Shown: piece by piece, positions 9,285 to 18,398 of the stretch
How the letters are laid out: each line of letters starts with the position of its first letter
How positions within the stretch are numbered: position 1 is the stretch's first letter
NCBI RefSeq assembly: GCF_007830125.1
Contig: NZ_VLLG01000006.1
Coordinates: 186,001-250,000, forward strand
Length of the DNA: 64,000 nucleotides
Direction of reading: 5' to 3'
From: Chitinophaga japonensis
GTDB lineage: Bacteria; Bacteroidota; Bacteroidia; Chitinophagales; Chitinophagaceae
Translations under genes and position numbers: made by a program
The notes under the pieces: model-generated
Seen by the model: the letters and a program-made list of their open reading frames with translations, nothing else
The model's database searches: none
Told to the model about the DNA's origin: nothing

Positions 9285-9725
9285 TTATTGTGGCGGGTGC
9301 ATGTTCAGGGATACGCCGATACGGTTCCAGGCATTGATGGTGATGATGGCCATGATCACCTGTGCGGTCTTTTCCTCACCGAACAGCGACAGGGCCTGCT
9401 GGTACAGCGGTTCGCTCAGCCCCTGCCGGTGTATCAGCGTGATCTCCTCTGTAATGGTCAGCAGCAACTGTTCTTCCTCCGTAAAAAAGTTGGGGGCTTC
9501 CCGCCATACGCCCACCAGGTAGAGCTTCCGGGGCTCCATGCCCAGGTTCAGCGCATCGCCGGTATGCATATCCACGCAATAGGCGCAGCCGTTGATCTGC
9601 GAAGCCCGGATCTTTATCAGTTCATAATGGCGCTTGTCAATGCTGGTATTTTCCATGTACTGGTCCAGCGCGTTCATGGCTTTGTAGGCGGCAGGCTGTA
9701 CCTTGCCCATTTTCAATCTTGACAT
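9285..9725 (-). CDS. Carboxymuconolactone decarboxylase / AhpD-like protein
   Basis: A 146-residue all-helical AhpD-fold protein. The diagnostic redox motif is CAYCVDMHTGDALNLG, with Cys47, Cys50 and His54, matching the catalytic Cys-x-x-Cys and proton-relay His of alkylhydroperoxidase AhpD. This suggests a peroxide- or thiol-redox role rather than true decarboxylation. It is divergent from the MocR-type regulator at 9815, a frequent pairing in Bacteroidota, and the intergenic region carries direct repeats and a TAnnTTTG box oriented towards this gene. The regulator therefore probably activates it. Confidence 0.93.
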   Translation of the reverse strand: MSRLKMGKVQPAAYKAMNALDQYMENTSIDKRHYELIKIRASQINGCAYCVDMHTGDALNLGMEPRKLYLVGVWREAPNFFTEEEQLLLTITEEITLIHRQGLSEPLYQQALSLFGEEKTAQVIMAIITINAWNRIGVSLNMHPPQ

Positions 9726-9753
9726 AATATCCTGTTTTAATGGTTTGACCCCA

Positions 9754-9814
9754 CAAAAGTATCCATCGCTTGGGCTACCTTTATAGTCCAGTTATAACAA
9801 AACAAGTAGTCCAG
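9754..9814 (-). promoter_or_regulatory. Activator-dependent promoter with MocR-type direct repeats
   Basis: On the minus strand a TACTTTTG -7 box (9761-9754) serves the AhpD-like gene, but no TTG is found 17-19 bases upstream. Instead two direct copies of CTGGACTA (minus strand; TAGTCCAG on plus at 9784-9791 and 9807-9814) lie upstream, 23 bases start-to-start. Paired direct repeats are the known binding mode of MocR/PdxR regulators. The second copy touches the start codon of the regulator, so autoregulation is also likely. Confidence 0.65.
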
Positions 9815-11281
9815 ATGCTGCCCTTTCAAACATTGCTGACCATTAACAAAGAAGCTGCCATGCCGGTATACCAGCAGATCGCCAATGGCCTGGTGCGCCT
9901 GATCCGCGACGGTGTGATCAAGCCCGGCGCAGCGCTGCCCGGCAGCCGGGAAATGGCCCTGCTGTTGCAGGTGCACCGCAAGACCATTGTAGCCGCTTAC
10001 CAGGAGCTGTTTACGCAGGACTGGATAGAAACCATCCCGCGCAAAGGCGTGATCGTTTCCCAGCGCCTGCCGGAAATAAAACCCCGCACTTTTAAAGCGG
10101 CCGCACGGCTGCCCGCCTATGCCGGCAGCACCGGCTTCGCCTACCAGAAACCGCGGGCTATGCCCTCCGCAGCAGCCAGAGCCGGGGAATTCCGGCTGGC
10201 GATCAACGATGGCTTCCCCGATTACCGCATTGCGCCCATAGACCTCCTGGTGCGCGAATACCGCAGCCTGTTCCACAGCCCCGCCATAAAACGGTATGCC
10301 ATGTACGGCAGCTCGGCCGGCCCGCTCAGCCTGCGCAACGAGCTGGTACAATTCCTCACGGACAGCCGCGGACTGAACATAGGCCCCAATAACCTGCTGC
10401 TGACGCATGGCGCGCAGATGGCCATTTACATTGCCGCCAGCATGATATTAAAGCCCGGCGCCACGGTACTGACAGGCGACCCGAATTATTTCCTGGCAGA
10501 TATGACATTTCAGCAACTGGGCGCAAAACTGGTAAGGATACCCATGGACGGGCACGGGATGGACGTAGAAGCCATTGCCCGCATCTGCAAGCGTAAGAAA
10601 CCGGACCTGCTCTATATTATTCCGCACCACCACCACCCTACTACCGTAACGCTCAGCGCAGACCGGCGCATGCAACTGCTGGAGCTAATCCACCAGTACC
10701 GCCTGCCCGTGATAGAGGATGACTATGACTACGATTTTCATTACAGCAGCGGCCCTATATTGCCGCTGGCCAGCGCAGACCATGGCGGCAACGTGATCTA
10801 TATCGGCTCCCTCACCAAATCGCTGGCTACGTTTATGCGTGTGGGGTATATGGTAGCGCCGGAGCAATTCATCCAGGACGCATCAGTGCTGCGAAGGCTG
10901 ATCGACATACGGAGCGATAATGTGCTGGAAGAAACATTGGCCCTGCTGTTCAGGAACGGCGACATACAGCGCCATCTTAAAAAATCCGTCAAGTTGTACC
11001 ACGAGCGGCGGGACCTGCTCTGCCAGTTGATGGAAAAGGAGCTGAATGGCCTGGTCACCTTTCGGCCTCCGGCAGGCGGCATGGCGGTATGGACCCGCTT
11101 CCATAAAAAGCATCCCCTGCCGGCGATTGCCGCCAGGGCCGCCACGCACGGGCTGTTCATGGCAGACGGCAGCAACTACAGCTACGGCTCGCATAACCAC
11201 AATGCCCTGCGCATCGGCTTTGCATCGCTGAACGAAAAGGAGATCAGGGAAGTGGTGGCCATATTGAAGAAAGTGGGCTGA
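9815..11281 (+). CDS. MocR/PdxR-type transcriptional regulator (GntR HTH fused to aminotransferase-like domain)
   Basis: The 488-residue protein starts MLPFQTLLTINKEAAMPVYQ. The N-terminal winged helix (about 15-85) has VYQQIANGLVRLIRDGVI and LPGSREMALLLQVHRKTIVA. The C-terminal fold-type-I aminotransferase-like domain (about 120-480) contains VIEDDYDYDFHY and the PLP-lysine motif YIGSLTKSLATFMRVGY. Such proteins use PLP or a PLP adduct as effector. An ATG at 9770 would add 15 residues, but 9815 is where family homology begins. Divergent from the AhpD-like gene, with direct repeats between them. Confidence 0.93.
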   Translation: MLPFQTLLTINKEAAMPVYQQIANGLVRLIRDGVIKPGAALPGSREMALLLQVHRKTIVAAYQELFTQDWIETIPRKGVIVSQRLPEIKPRTFKAAARLPAYAGSTGFAYQKPRAMPSAAARAGEFRLAINDGFPDYRIAPIDLLVREYRSLFHSPAIKRYAMYGSSAGPLSLRNELVQFLTDSRGLNIGPNNLLLTHGAQMAIYIAASMILKPGATVLTGDPNYFLADMTFQQLGAKLVRIPMDGHGMDVEAIARICKRKKPDLLYIIPHHHHPTTVTLSADRRMQLLELIHQYRLPVIEDDYDYDFHYSSGPILPLASADHGGNVIYIGSLTKSLATFMRVGYMVAPEQFIQDASVLRRLIDIRSDNVLEETLALLFRNGDIQRHLKKSVKLYHERRDLLCQLMEKELNGLVTFRPPAGGMAVWTRFHKKHPLPAIAARAATHGLFMADGSNYSYGSHNHNALRIGFASLNEKEIREVVAILKKVG

Positions 11282-11327
11282 TACGGCGCCGGGTGCAGGC
11301 AGGTAAGCGCCAGTTACCGGTGCCGTA
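11282..11327 (+). terminator. Possible hairpin terminator after the MocR gene
   Basis: TACGGCGCCGG (11282-11292) pairs with CCGGTGCCGTA (11317-11327), 10 of 11 plus a G-U wobble, loop of 24 bases. It begins at the base after the stop codon. There is no clear T-run, so termination is uncertain. Confidence 0.4.
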
Positions 11328-11498
11328 AATGCCGTCGGACTGTGAGCCCAACAGGGACAGGCAAAGCAGGCATGCGGCAATCCACACATATTCTATTTTA
11401 CTGATTATTAAATATTTCCGGATAAAAATATATTTATATTTATCTGTAATAAAGTCAGGCAGGATTCGTAATTTTGCGGTTTAAAATTACTGTTTTTC

Positions 11499-12467
11499 AT
11501 GACAAACGCTAAGTTGGAGACGCATACTCCACTTGTTTCTGCCATCATTCCTAACTATAACCATGCCGCTTACCTGGATGAGAGGATCCAATCCGTACTA
11601 AACCAAAACTTTGATGATTTTGAGGTGATTATACTGGATGATTGCTCTACAGATAACAGCCGTGAAGTGATAGAACAATACAGGGACCATCCTAAAGTAA
11701 CAAAGATCATTTACAATGAAGTGAATGGGGCTAGTGTGTTCAGGCAATGGAAAAAAGGCGTGGAGGCCGCCAGCGGAAAATATATCTGGATGGCGGAAAG
11801 TGACGACTATTGTGAGTCTTCCCTTTTAAAGCACCTGGTAGCCGGGCTGGAGAAACATGACAATTGCGCTATTGCCTACTGCCAGTCCATTGCCTTTGAT
11901 ATGCAGGAGAATATCATGTGGCAGTCATTTTACACCCAGTTGACGGATATCATTCCCGGCAGGGAGTTCATTCCCCGCTTTCTTTCTTTGCAGTGCGCCA
12001 TTTTTAATGCCAGTATGGCCATTTTCAGGAAGGAGCTGTTTGCAGCAGTGAATGAAGAGTTCCTCGATTTTAAGTTCAGCGGCGACTGGTATTTCTGGAT
12101 CGAGCTGTGTAAAATGGGAGATGTTTTTGTCTGCGGCCGGACCCTGAATTATTTCAGGAATCACAATGGGGATGTTACCACCCGGGCCGTTAAAACCGGT
12201 CAGAATTACCTGGAAGCGGCCAGGATACTTACACGCAGCTATAACCAACAACTGATCCCGAGAGGTGTATACTGGAAGGCGTTCAAAAAGCAGCACCGTC
12301 AGTTCTGGTTCACCAGGGATCAATACACAGGGCCCCTGCGGGAGGCGTTGAACAACTGTTTTTACAACCAGCAAACCACCCACCTGTTCCCGGTACTGCT
12401 GCGCTTGGATGCCATGTCAAAATTCATCCGGTTAAAATTAAAACGCAAAAAAGTAAGGCCTTACTAA
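11499..12467 (+). CDS. Family 2 glycosyltransferase
   Basis: A 322-residue GT-A-fold glycosyltransferase. The N-terminal nucleotide-sugar-binding region has VSAIIPNYNHAAYLDERIQS and FEVIILDDCSTDNSREVI (residues 13-68), and the metal-binding acidic motif is in WMAESDDYCE (about 97-106). No membrane segment is seen. It leads a run of glycosyltransferase genes and is somewhat A/T-richer than its flanks, as surface-glycan genes often are. A TAATTTTG box lies at 11469-11476 without a good TTG partner. Donor and acceptor sugars unknown. Confidence 0.93.
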   Translation: MTNAKLETHTPLVSAIIPNYNHAAYLDERIQSVLNQNFDDFEVIILDDCSTDNSREVIEQYRDHPKVTKIIYNEVNGASVFRQWKKGVEAASGKYIWMAESDDYCESSLLKHLVAGLEKHDNCAIAYCQSIAFDMQENIMWQSFYTQLTDIIPGREFIPRFLSLQCAIFNASMAIFRKELFAAVNEEFLDFKFSGDWYFWIELCKMGDVFVCGRTLNYFRNHNGDVTTRAVKTGQNYLEAARILTRSYNQQLIPRGVYWKAFKKQHRQFWFTRDQYTGPLREALNNCFYNQQTTHLFPVLLRLDAMSKFIRLKLKRKKVRPY

Positions 12468-12485
12468 GCAATTAAAAGTTAACGA

Positions 12486-13376
12486 GTGAAGATATTGTAC
12501 GTCACGGATCACCGGAAAATATTCAAGGCCAGCTACGGGTTCATCAGCGATTATATGAACGACCTGCTTTTTTACGGGTTGTATGAATTATTTGGCGATG
12601 ATGTAACCGACAGTACGCAGATCGTCTCCCTGTACAAAGACCAGCAGCAGCAGGTAGACCCGAAAACCATATGGGGAGGGTTTACGGCTTTCTGGCTGAT
12701 AGGGGACAATAAAATTGACCGCACGGATATCGAACAAAAAATAAAGCACCGGTATTACGACCTGGTGATCTATGGCGCTATTAACCGCTGCGATGATTAC
12801 TTCCGGCTGGTCAAAAAAAAATACCCTGCCAATAAGATACTGCTGGTAGATGGCGCTGACGAGACCACCCTCCTGCCGCTCCATAAAAAATTCCCTTACT
12901 TTAAAAGAGAGCTGACGGACAACGTCAAAAATACTTTCCCGATCTCCTTCAGCATCCCGGAGCAAAAGATGCGCCACGCACCGGTGATGGAAAAAGAACA
13001 AATGTTTGGCGCCATTATACCGGGTGTGAAGGAAACCTATACCTTCCGGGAGGAACAAGGGTATTACGATGATTACTACCGGTCCTATTACGGACTGACC
13101 ACAAAAAAATCCGGCTGGGATTGCATGCGCCATTACGAGATACTCGGCAACTATTGCCTGCCCTATTTCCCGGGGTTGGAGGCCTGTCCGGCCAATACCA
13201 TGCATAACTTCCCGCGGGAGCTGGTAAAACAGGGCATGCTGTTGCTGCATGCCAGGCAATTCAATGCAGACCGTTACCAGGAAGTGATAGACAAACTGTA
13301 CCAGCATACGTTGGATCACCTCACCACCAAAGCAGTAGCTAAAAAGGTGATAGACACCGCGCTTTCATTGCAATAG
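12486..13376 (+). CDS. Protein of unknown function in glycosyltransferase locus (GTG start)
   Basis: A 296-residue protein, MKILYVTDHRKIFKASYGFI onwards, with GTG start at 12486, 18 bases after the preceding glycosyltransferase. No membrane segments. A Rossmann-like opening (MKILYVTDH) and a second alternating segment (YYDLVIYGAINRCDDYF, then ANKILLVDGADETTLLP) hint at a GT-B-like or nucleotide-binding fold, but I see no diagnostic family motif. The C-terminal third has GWDCMRHYEILGNYCLPYFP and CPANTMHNFPREL, loosely like the donor-binding part of CgeB-type glycosyltransferases. The context supports a part in surface-polysaccharide synthesis; the exact role is unknown. Confidence 0.78.
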   Translation: MKILYVTDHRKIFKASYGFISDYMNDLLFYGLYELFGDDVTDSTQIVSLYKDQQQQVDPKTIWGGFTAFWLIGDNKIDRTDIEQKIKHRYYDLVIYGAINRCDDYFRLVKKKYPANKILLVDGADETTLLPLHKKFPYFKRELTDNVKNTFPISFSIPEQKMRHAPVMEKEQMFGAIIPGVKETYTFREEQGYYDDYYRSYYGLTTKKSGWDCMRHYEILGNYCLPYFPGLEACPANTMHNFPRELVKQGMLLLHARQFNADRYQEVIDKLYQHTLDHLTTKAVAKKVIDTALSLQ

Positions 13377-13396
13377 AATAAATGTACTTATCTTTG
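13368..13396 (+). promoter_or_regulatory. Bacteroidota-type promoter for the 13414 glycosyltransferase
   Basis: TTG at 13368-13370, 18-base spacer, TATCTTTG at 13389-13396: a full match to the TTG-N17-19-TAnnTTTG consensus. The -33 element lies inside the last codons of the upstream gene. Expected transcript start is a few bases after 13396, giving a short leader to ATG 13414. Confidence 0.75.
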
Positions 13397-13413
13397 TCGT
13401 TCCAAATAAATAC

Positions 13414-14532
13414 ATGCAAGTAAGTATCGATGTAATCATTCCTTCCTTCCGGCTTGAAGAAAAGTACATCCTTCCCATTCTCCGCCTGCCCAGGCCTGCC
13501 GATGCCGCTGTAAAGTTCTACCTGATCGTTGACAATCCTTCCATTCAGCCATCTGCCGCTATCCGGGAACTGGTGGACCATACGCATATTTTCCTGCTGG
13601 TAAATGAGCAGAATATGGGAGCCGCGGAAACGCGGAATAAAGGTATTGACGTTACAGATGCCGACTGGATACTGTTCCTGGATGATGATATCGCGGTAAG
13701 TGACGACCTGCTGGTGGTATATGCGCAGGCAGCCATTCGGGAGCCGGCTGCTACAGGGTTCATCGGGCTGGTACAGCTACCGCCCCCGCAGTCGCTTTTC
13801 ACAAAAGCCATCGGCATCAGCGGCTCCATGGACATCTTCGGTATAGCGGAACATAAATCCTCCTTTGCATGGGGTGCTACGGCCAACATGATGATCCGGC
13901 GCAGCGCTATCGGCGACACGCGGTTCTCCACTGCATACCCTAAATCCGGCGGCGGCGAGGACGTGGACTTCTTCCTGCGGGTACGCGAGCGTAACGGGTT
14001 TGAGAACTATCGCACCTTGCCACAGGCCAGGGTAGTGCATCCCTGGTGGAATAATGAAAAGGTGAGCTTCCTGCGCCCTTTCCGTTACGGCAAAGGCAAC
14101 AGTTGGCTGGGCGCGCTGAACCCACAGTATACTTACTATGATTTTCTGAACACGCCTGAAACGGTATTGCTATCCCTGTTGGCAGCGCTGCTGCTGTTCC
14201 TGGCCGGCTCCGCATGGGCATGGCCTGTGCTGATTTTTACAGCAGGCGTGCTGGCAATAGAGCTGGTGGCAAGTGCGGTACAAACGGTAAAGCGCGGCGC
14301 TACCGCCCATCCGGTGATCATAGGGTATGTAACGGCACTGCGGCTGGTATATGAGACCGGCGTATTGTGGGGAAAACTATCACGTATGCAACCGGGAAAA
14401 ATAGGAGAGCGTTTTCATGACGATGGTATTGTTAATAAGGTTTTCTTTTACCGATCCAATACTTACCGGATCGTGAAATGGGTGCTGTACCCTTTGCTGG
14501 CATGGCTGATACTACATCATACTTCCGCGTAA
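13414..14532 (+). CDS. Family 2 glycosyltransferase with C-terminal membrane segments
   Basis: A 372-residue membrane-associated GT2 enzyme. The catalytic domain starts VSIDVIIPSFRLEEKYILP; NEQNMGAAETRNKGIDV and the DxD-type motif WILFLDDDIAVSDDLL lie around residues 67-106. A later catalytic block has SGGGEDVDFFLRVRE (about 178-192). Two hydrophobic spans follow (VLLSLLAALLLFLAGSAWAW and a second to about 290), plus a hydrophobic C-terminus. It has its own promoter and overlaps the convergent GT2 gene by 16 bases. Lipid-linked acceptor at the inner membrane is likely, as inference. Confidence 0.92.
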   Translation: MQVSIDVIIPSFRLEEKYILPILRLPRPADAAVKFYLIVDNPSIQPSAAIRELVDHTHIFLLVNEQNMGAAETRNKGIDVTDADWILFLDDDIAVSDDLLVVYAQAAIREPAATGFIGLVQLPPPQSLFTKAIGISGSMDIFGIAEHKSSFAWGATANMMIRRSAIGDTRFSTAYPKSGGGEDVDFFLRVRERNGFENYRTLPQARVVHPWWNNEKVSFLRPFRYGKGNSWLGALNPQYTYYDFLNTPETVLLSLLAALLLFLAGSAWAWPVLIFTAGVLAIELVASAVQTVKRGATAHPVIIGYVTALRLVYETGVLWGKLSRMQPGKIGERFHDDGIVNKVFFYRSNTYRIVKWVLYPLLAWLILHHTSA

Positions 14533-15323
14533 CCGTCCGGGCAAAATACCATTTTGCTGCTCTTGGTATCGCTGTATCGCTGCCCGTTCACGGCAAACTG
14601 TGATTTTGAGTTATACTCATGATGCAGGTGAAAACAAACCGCGGCCAGCTTCAGGCGTTTCTTCAGCACGCCGGCGTTGATCAGCCTGGCGGCAAACTCG
14701 CAGTCCTCGGAGCCCCAGCCGAAAAAGAGATTGTTATACCCGTTGATGGCAATAAAATCCTCCCTCCAGAAAGCCAGGTTACAGGCTTTCGTATTATCAG
14801 AACCATAAGGATTGGCGCGGATCAGCCAGGACAGGACCGGCAGGCGCAGCGCATTGAAACGGTTGCGGATGCCCCTTGTAAAGAAACCGACGCGGTGGCG
14901 GGCACCTTTCCCGGACAGTATCTCCTGCGTGGCCGCCTCCCCTACCATGGCGCGGGAGCCCTGCACGAAATAGCCGCGTTCCGCCACCCGGATATGGTCT
15001 TCGATAAAACGCCGGTGCAGTACAATGTCGCCGTCAATTTCAATAATGTAATCTGATGTGGACAGTTTTACCGCCTTATTCAGAATAATGCCCTTGCGGA
15101 AGCCGGCATCCTCATGCCAGGCATGCTTGACCGGCACCTTGAAGATCTTCCTGTACCGGTTGATCAACTGTGTGGTATCCGCCCTGGACCCGTCGTCCGC
15201 TATCAGTATCTCATCCGGCAACTGCGTTTGCTGCAATATGCTTTGGAAGATAACCTCCAGCGCCTGGGGCCAGTTATAGGTCGAGATCAGCATACCCACC
15301 GAAAAATCCCTTTTCGCCATCAA
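14517..15323 (-). CDS. Family 2 glycosyltransferase with galactosyltransferase-type C-terminal domain
   Basis: A 268-residue cytoplasmic GT2 enzyme. N-terminus VGMLISTYNWPQALEVIFQS and EILIADDGSRADT; metal motif in DYIIEIDGDIVLHRRFI (about 92-108). The C-terminal region NGYNNLFFGWGSEDCEFAAR is characteristic of the Glyco_transf_7C domain of chondroitin-synthase-like and beta-1,4-galactosyltransferase-like enzymes. The start could be ATG 15323 or 15320 (MMAK). It lies convergent to the 13414 gene and 85 bases downstream of the MsbA-like exporter on the same strand, so it may be cotranscribed with it. Confidence 0.92.
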   Translation of the reverse strand: MMAKRDFSVGMLISTYNWPQALEVIFQSILQQTQLPDEILIADDGSRADTTQLINRYRKIFKVPVKHAWHEDAGFRKGIILNKAVKLSTSDYIIEIDGDIVLHRRFIEDHIRVAERGYFVQGSRAMVGEAATQEILSGKGARHRVGFFTRGIRNRFNALRLPVLSWLIRANPYGSDNTKACNLAFWREDFIAINGYNNLFFGWGSEDCEFAARLINAGVLKKRLKLAAVCFHLHHEYNSKSQFAVNGQRYSDTKSSKMVFCPDGYAEV

Positions 15324-15408
15324 TTTAGTGCTTTATTGCCATGAAATAGGCAGTGGTCTGTACACACCGCCCTGTTATATACAACGTACTATATCCTAAT
15401 TTGTTACA

Positions 15409-17232
15409 TTAGTTGGCACTGAAGGTCTGCATATCGATCAGCTTCCGGTACAGGCCATCCTTTTCCAGCAACTGCATATGTGATCCCTGCTCAACAATTC
15501 TGCCATTTTCCAGCACAATGATGAGGTCGGCGTTCTGGATAGTGCTTAAACGGTGCGCTATTACCAGCGAGGTCCGGTTCCTCATCAGGTTGTTCAGCGC
15601 GTCCTGCACCATTTTTTCCGATTCGGTGTCCAACGCGGAAGTGGCTTCATCCAGCAGCATGATGGGCGGGTTGCGCAGCACCGCCCTGGCAATACAGATA
15701 CGTTGTCGCTGGCCGCCGGACAGCTTCACGCCCTTGTCGCCGATGTTGGTCTGGTAGCCCTTTTCCGTAGCCATAATAAATTCATCGGCATTGGCAATGC
15801 GGGCGGCCGCCTCCACTTCTTCCGGGGTGGCGTCTTGCTTCCCGAAAGCGATATTATTGAATATCGTATCATTGAACAGGATAGAGTCCTGGTTCACAAT
15901 GCCCATCAGCGCCCGCAGGGAATCGGCTGTGAATGCCTGTATATTCCTGCCGTCTATCCGGATGGTGCCGGACTGTGGCTGTATAAACCGGGGGATCAGG
16001 TCCATCAGGGTGGACTTGCCGGCGCCGGAAGGCCCTACCAGCGCCACGGATTTGCCCTTGGGTATGCTCAGGCTGATATTGTCCAACACAGTTTTTTCAT
16101 GATACGCAAAAGATACCTGCTCAAAGCGGATATCTTCGCTAAACTCCTCTATAGGCCTGGCATCCGGCGCATCCGATATCAGCGGCTTTTCATCGATCAG
16201 GGCCAGCACCCGTTCCCCGGCGGCCAGTCCGGAATGGATACCGCTGAAGGACTGTGAAATGGCTTTGGCCGGGCGCATGATCTGGGAGAACAGGGCGATA
16301 TAGGCGATGAAGGCGGCAGCATCCAGCCCCCCATCGTTTGCCAGCACCAGGGAGCCGCCATACAGCACAATACCCGCCACCATCACCACACCCAGGAATT
16401 CGGACACCGGCGAGGCCATCTGTTGCCTTTTAGCCATAGCACGGATGATATTGGAGTAACGTATGTTCTCTTTATTAAAACGGTCCTTGATAAACTCCGT
16501 GGCGTTGAACGATTTAATGATCTTAATGCCGGCCAGCGCTTCATCCAGGTAGCTGATCATATTACCGTAGGTTTCATGGGAGGCGACGGCCTGTTCCTTC
16601 AGCCGTGATACGATCTTGGATATGATGAAGGCCGAAACCGGGATGATCAGCATGGAGGCCAGCGTAAGCTTGTAAGAGATGATGAACAGCATAACCAGGT
16701 AGCTCAGCAGGGTAAGCGGCTCTTTGAAAACCACCTGCAGGGTGCCGGTCACCGTATATTGCACCACCTGTACATCAGAAGCTATTTTAGACATGATATC
16801 CCCTTTCCGCTCATTATTAAAGAATCCGAGGTGCAGGTTCATTACATTATTAAATACGGCCTTGCGCAGATTCAGGAGGGTGTGTATGCGCAGGTTTTCC
16901 ATAATACGTTCCGAGAAATACCGGAAAATATTACCCAGCAATACAGAAATAATGATCGTAGAACATGCAAACTGCAGGGTCCGGTAAATCCCATAATGTT
17001 TATTGATCCACCAGGAATAATAGTTCATCATCTTGAAAACCTCATAAAAATGCTCCGGCTTTTGCACAACCTGCTCAGCAGCATTCTGGTTAAAGAGAGT
17101 GGTGAGCAGTGGCGCCAGCAACGCCAGGTTCAGCGCTCCGAACAACACAGACAGCAGTGTGCACAGGATATAAGGAATAGCGTACTTCTCTATCGGTTTA
17201 GCAAAAGACAACAGCCGGAAATATGTTTTCAT
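15409..17232 (-). CDS. MsbA-like ABC exporter (fused permease and ATPase)
   Basis: A 607-residue half-transporter that would work as a homodimer in the inner membrane. The transmembrane domain occupies residues 1-330 with about six spans (YILCTLLSVLFGALNLALLA first). The ATPase domain has Walker A VGPSGAGKST (about 404), signature KLSGGQRQRICIA (about 505) and Walker B PIMLLDEATSALD. Length and layout match lipid A or glycolipid flippases. Adjacent glycosyltransferases suggest lipid-linked glycan export, but a general MsbA role is as likely. The A/T-rich gap at 17233-17436 separates it from the divergent PAP2 gene. Confidence 0.92.
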   Translation of the reverse strand: MKTYFRLLSFAKPIEKYAIPYILCTLLSVLFGALNLALLAPLLTTLFNQNAAEQVVQKPEHFYEVFKMMNYYSWWINKHYGIYRTLQFACSTIIISVLLGNIFRYFSERIMENLRIHTLLNLRKAVFNNVMNLHLGFFNNERKGDIMSKIASDVQVVQYTVTGTLQVVFKEPLTLLSYLVMLFIISYKLTLASMLIIPVSAFIISKIVSRLKEQAVASHETYGNMISYLDEALAGIKIIKSFNATEFIKDRFNKENIRYSNIIRAMAKRQQMASPVSEFLGVVMVAGIVLYGGSLVLANDGGLDAAAFIAYIALFSQIMRPAKAISQSFSGIHSGLAAGERVLALIDEKPLISDAPDARPIEEFSEDIRFEQVSFAYHEKTVLDNISLSIPKGKSVALVGPSGAGKSTLMDLIPRFIQPQSGTIRIDGRNIQAFTADSLRALMGIVNQDSILFNDTIFNNIAFGKQDATPEEVEAAARIANADEFIMATEKGYQTNIGDKGVKLSGGQRQRICIARAVLRNPPIMLLDEATSALDTESEKMVQDALNNLMRNRTSLVIAHRLSTIQNADLIIVLENGRIVEQGSHMQLLEKDGLYRKLIDMQTFSAN

Positions 17233-17436
17233 TATTATTAATATAAATATATATATAAAACTCCAAAATTAATAATTATTTAAAGAATCTCGTGCAGTAG
17301 TTGGTCCTGCCGGGGCCGGAAAGCACCGGGGCGGTGTTGCTGATGATGGTAAAAGGAATCGGGCATGGTTTTTCTCGCGCAAGTTCGTTATTTGTTTCCG
17401 TTTTTATTTCATTATTTTGGGGTCCATATTCGCAAC

Positions 17437-18315
17437 ATGCCTGCAACTGTAAGATCACTGTTCCTGCTATGCGCCTGCTTTTGCTGCCACCTGGCCGGCG
17501 CCGCTCAAACCAAGGATACCACCCTGCCGCCTTTACAAATACCGGTAGATACCACCGGCAGTGATGTGTATAATGTAAAATTGAAATACGAACTACCAGC
17601 GGGGGCCGCCTTTATAGTAGGCTCTGCTTTTGGCTTTAAGGCGCTGGACAAAGCGTCTGAATTTTCAGCAAGCGACCTGCTTACGCTCAACCCGGACGAC
17701 GTGAACAGTTTTGACCGGCCCGTGATATTCCGGGACCCGGCAGGATTTGCGCAGGCGCAGAAAAACTCGGACCTGTTCCTGAACATTTCCATTATGAGCC
17801 CCCTGCTGCTGGCGCTGGACAAGCACGTGCGCCGCGACTGGCTGGACCTGATCGCCCTGTACCTGACCACCCATGCGGTGGACAATACCGTCTATTTCGC
17901 CACTGCCTTCTCCGTGCGCCGGCCCCGCCCCTTCACCTATAACCACGCGCTGCCGGTTGAAGAAAGGATAGGGCTGGCCAAAAGCAATTCATTCTTCAGC
18001 GGCCATGTGTCCTTCAGCGCCACCTCCACCTTCTTCCTGGTAAAAGTGTATACGGACTACCGGCAGATCAAAGGCTGGAAACGGCTGCTGCTGTATACCG
18101 CCGCCGCGGTGCCGCCCTCCCTGGTAGGTTATTACCGCATGAAAGCGGCCCGGCATTTTAAAACAGACGTGATACTCGGCTTCCTGGTGGGAGCCGGCTC
18201 CGGCATCCTCGTACCGGAGCTGCACCGGCATAAAAACAGGGACAAACGGGTGTCCCTCTCCCCTTTTTACGCACCGCAGCACAGCGGGGTGTCCCTGAAA
18301 ATAGCGTTACGCTAG
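17437..18315 (+). CDS. PAP2-family phosphatase, exported
   Basis: A 292-residue phosphatidic-acid-phosphatase-type-2 protein. ATG 17437 gives a signal segment MPATVRSLFLLCACFCCHLA; an upstream in-frame start at 17365 would add 24 residues before it. The three active-site blocks are present: SVRRPRPFTY (KxxxxxxRP-like), FFSGHVSFSATS (PSGH-like) and YYRMKAARHFKTDV (SRxxxxxHxxxD-like, with the catalytic His). Hydrophobic helices flank them. The reaction is removal of phosphate from a lipid (phosphatidate, undecaprenyl pyrophosphate or lipid A) on the periplasmic side. Monocistronic. Confidence 0.9.
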   Translation: MPATVRSLFLLCACFCCHLAGAAQTKDTTLPPLQIPVDTTGSDVYNVKLKYELPAGAAFIVGSAFGFKALDKASEFSASDLLTLNPDDVNSFDRPVIFRDPAGFAQAQKNSDLFLNISIMSPLLLALDKHVRRDWLDLIALYLTTHAVDNTVYFATAFSVRRPRPFTYNHALPVEERIGLAKSNSFFSGHVSFSATSTFFLVKVYTDYRQIKGWKRLLLYTAAAVPPSLVGYYRMKAARHFKTDVILGFLVGAGSGILVPELHRHKNRDKRVSLSPFYAPQHSGVSLKIALR

Positions 18316-18398
18316 GTATTTTACCAACTGTAAAGCCATTGCTGACTGGTAGATAACCGGTGTCTTTTAGAGACGGCTTATATACGGGCGCATCCCCC

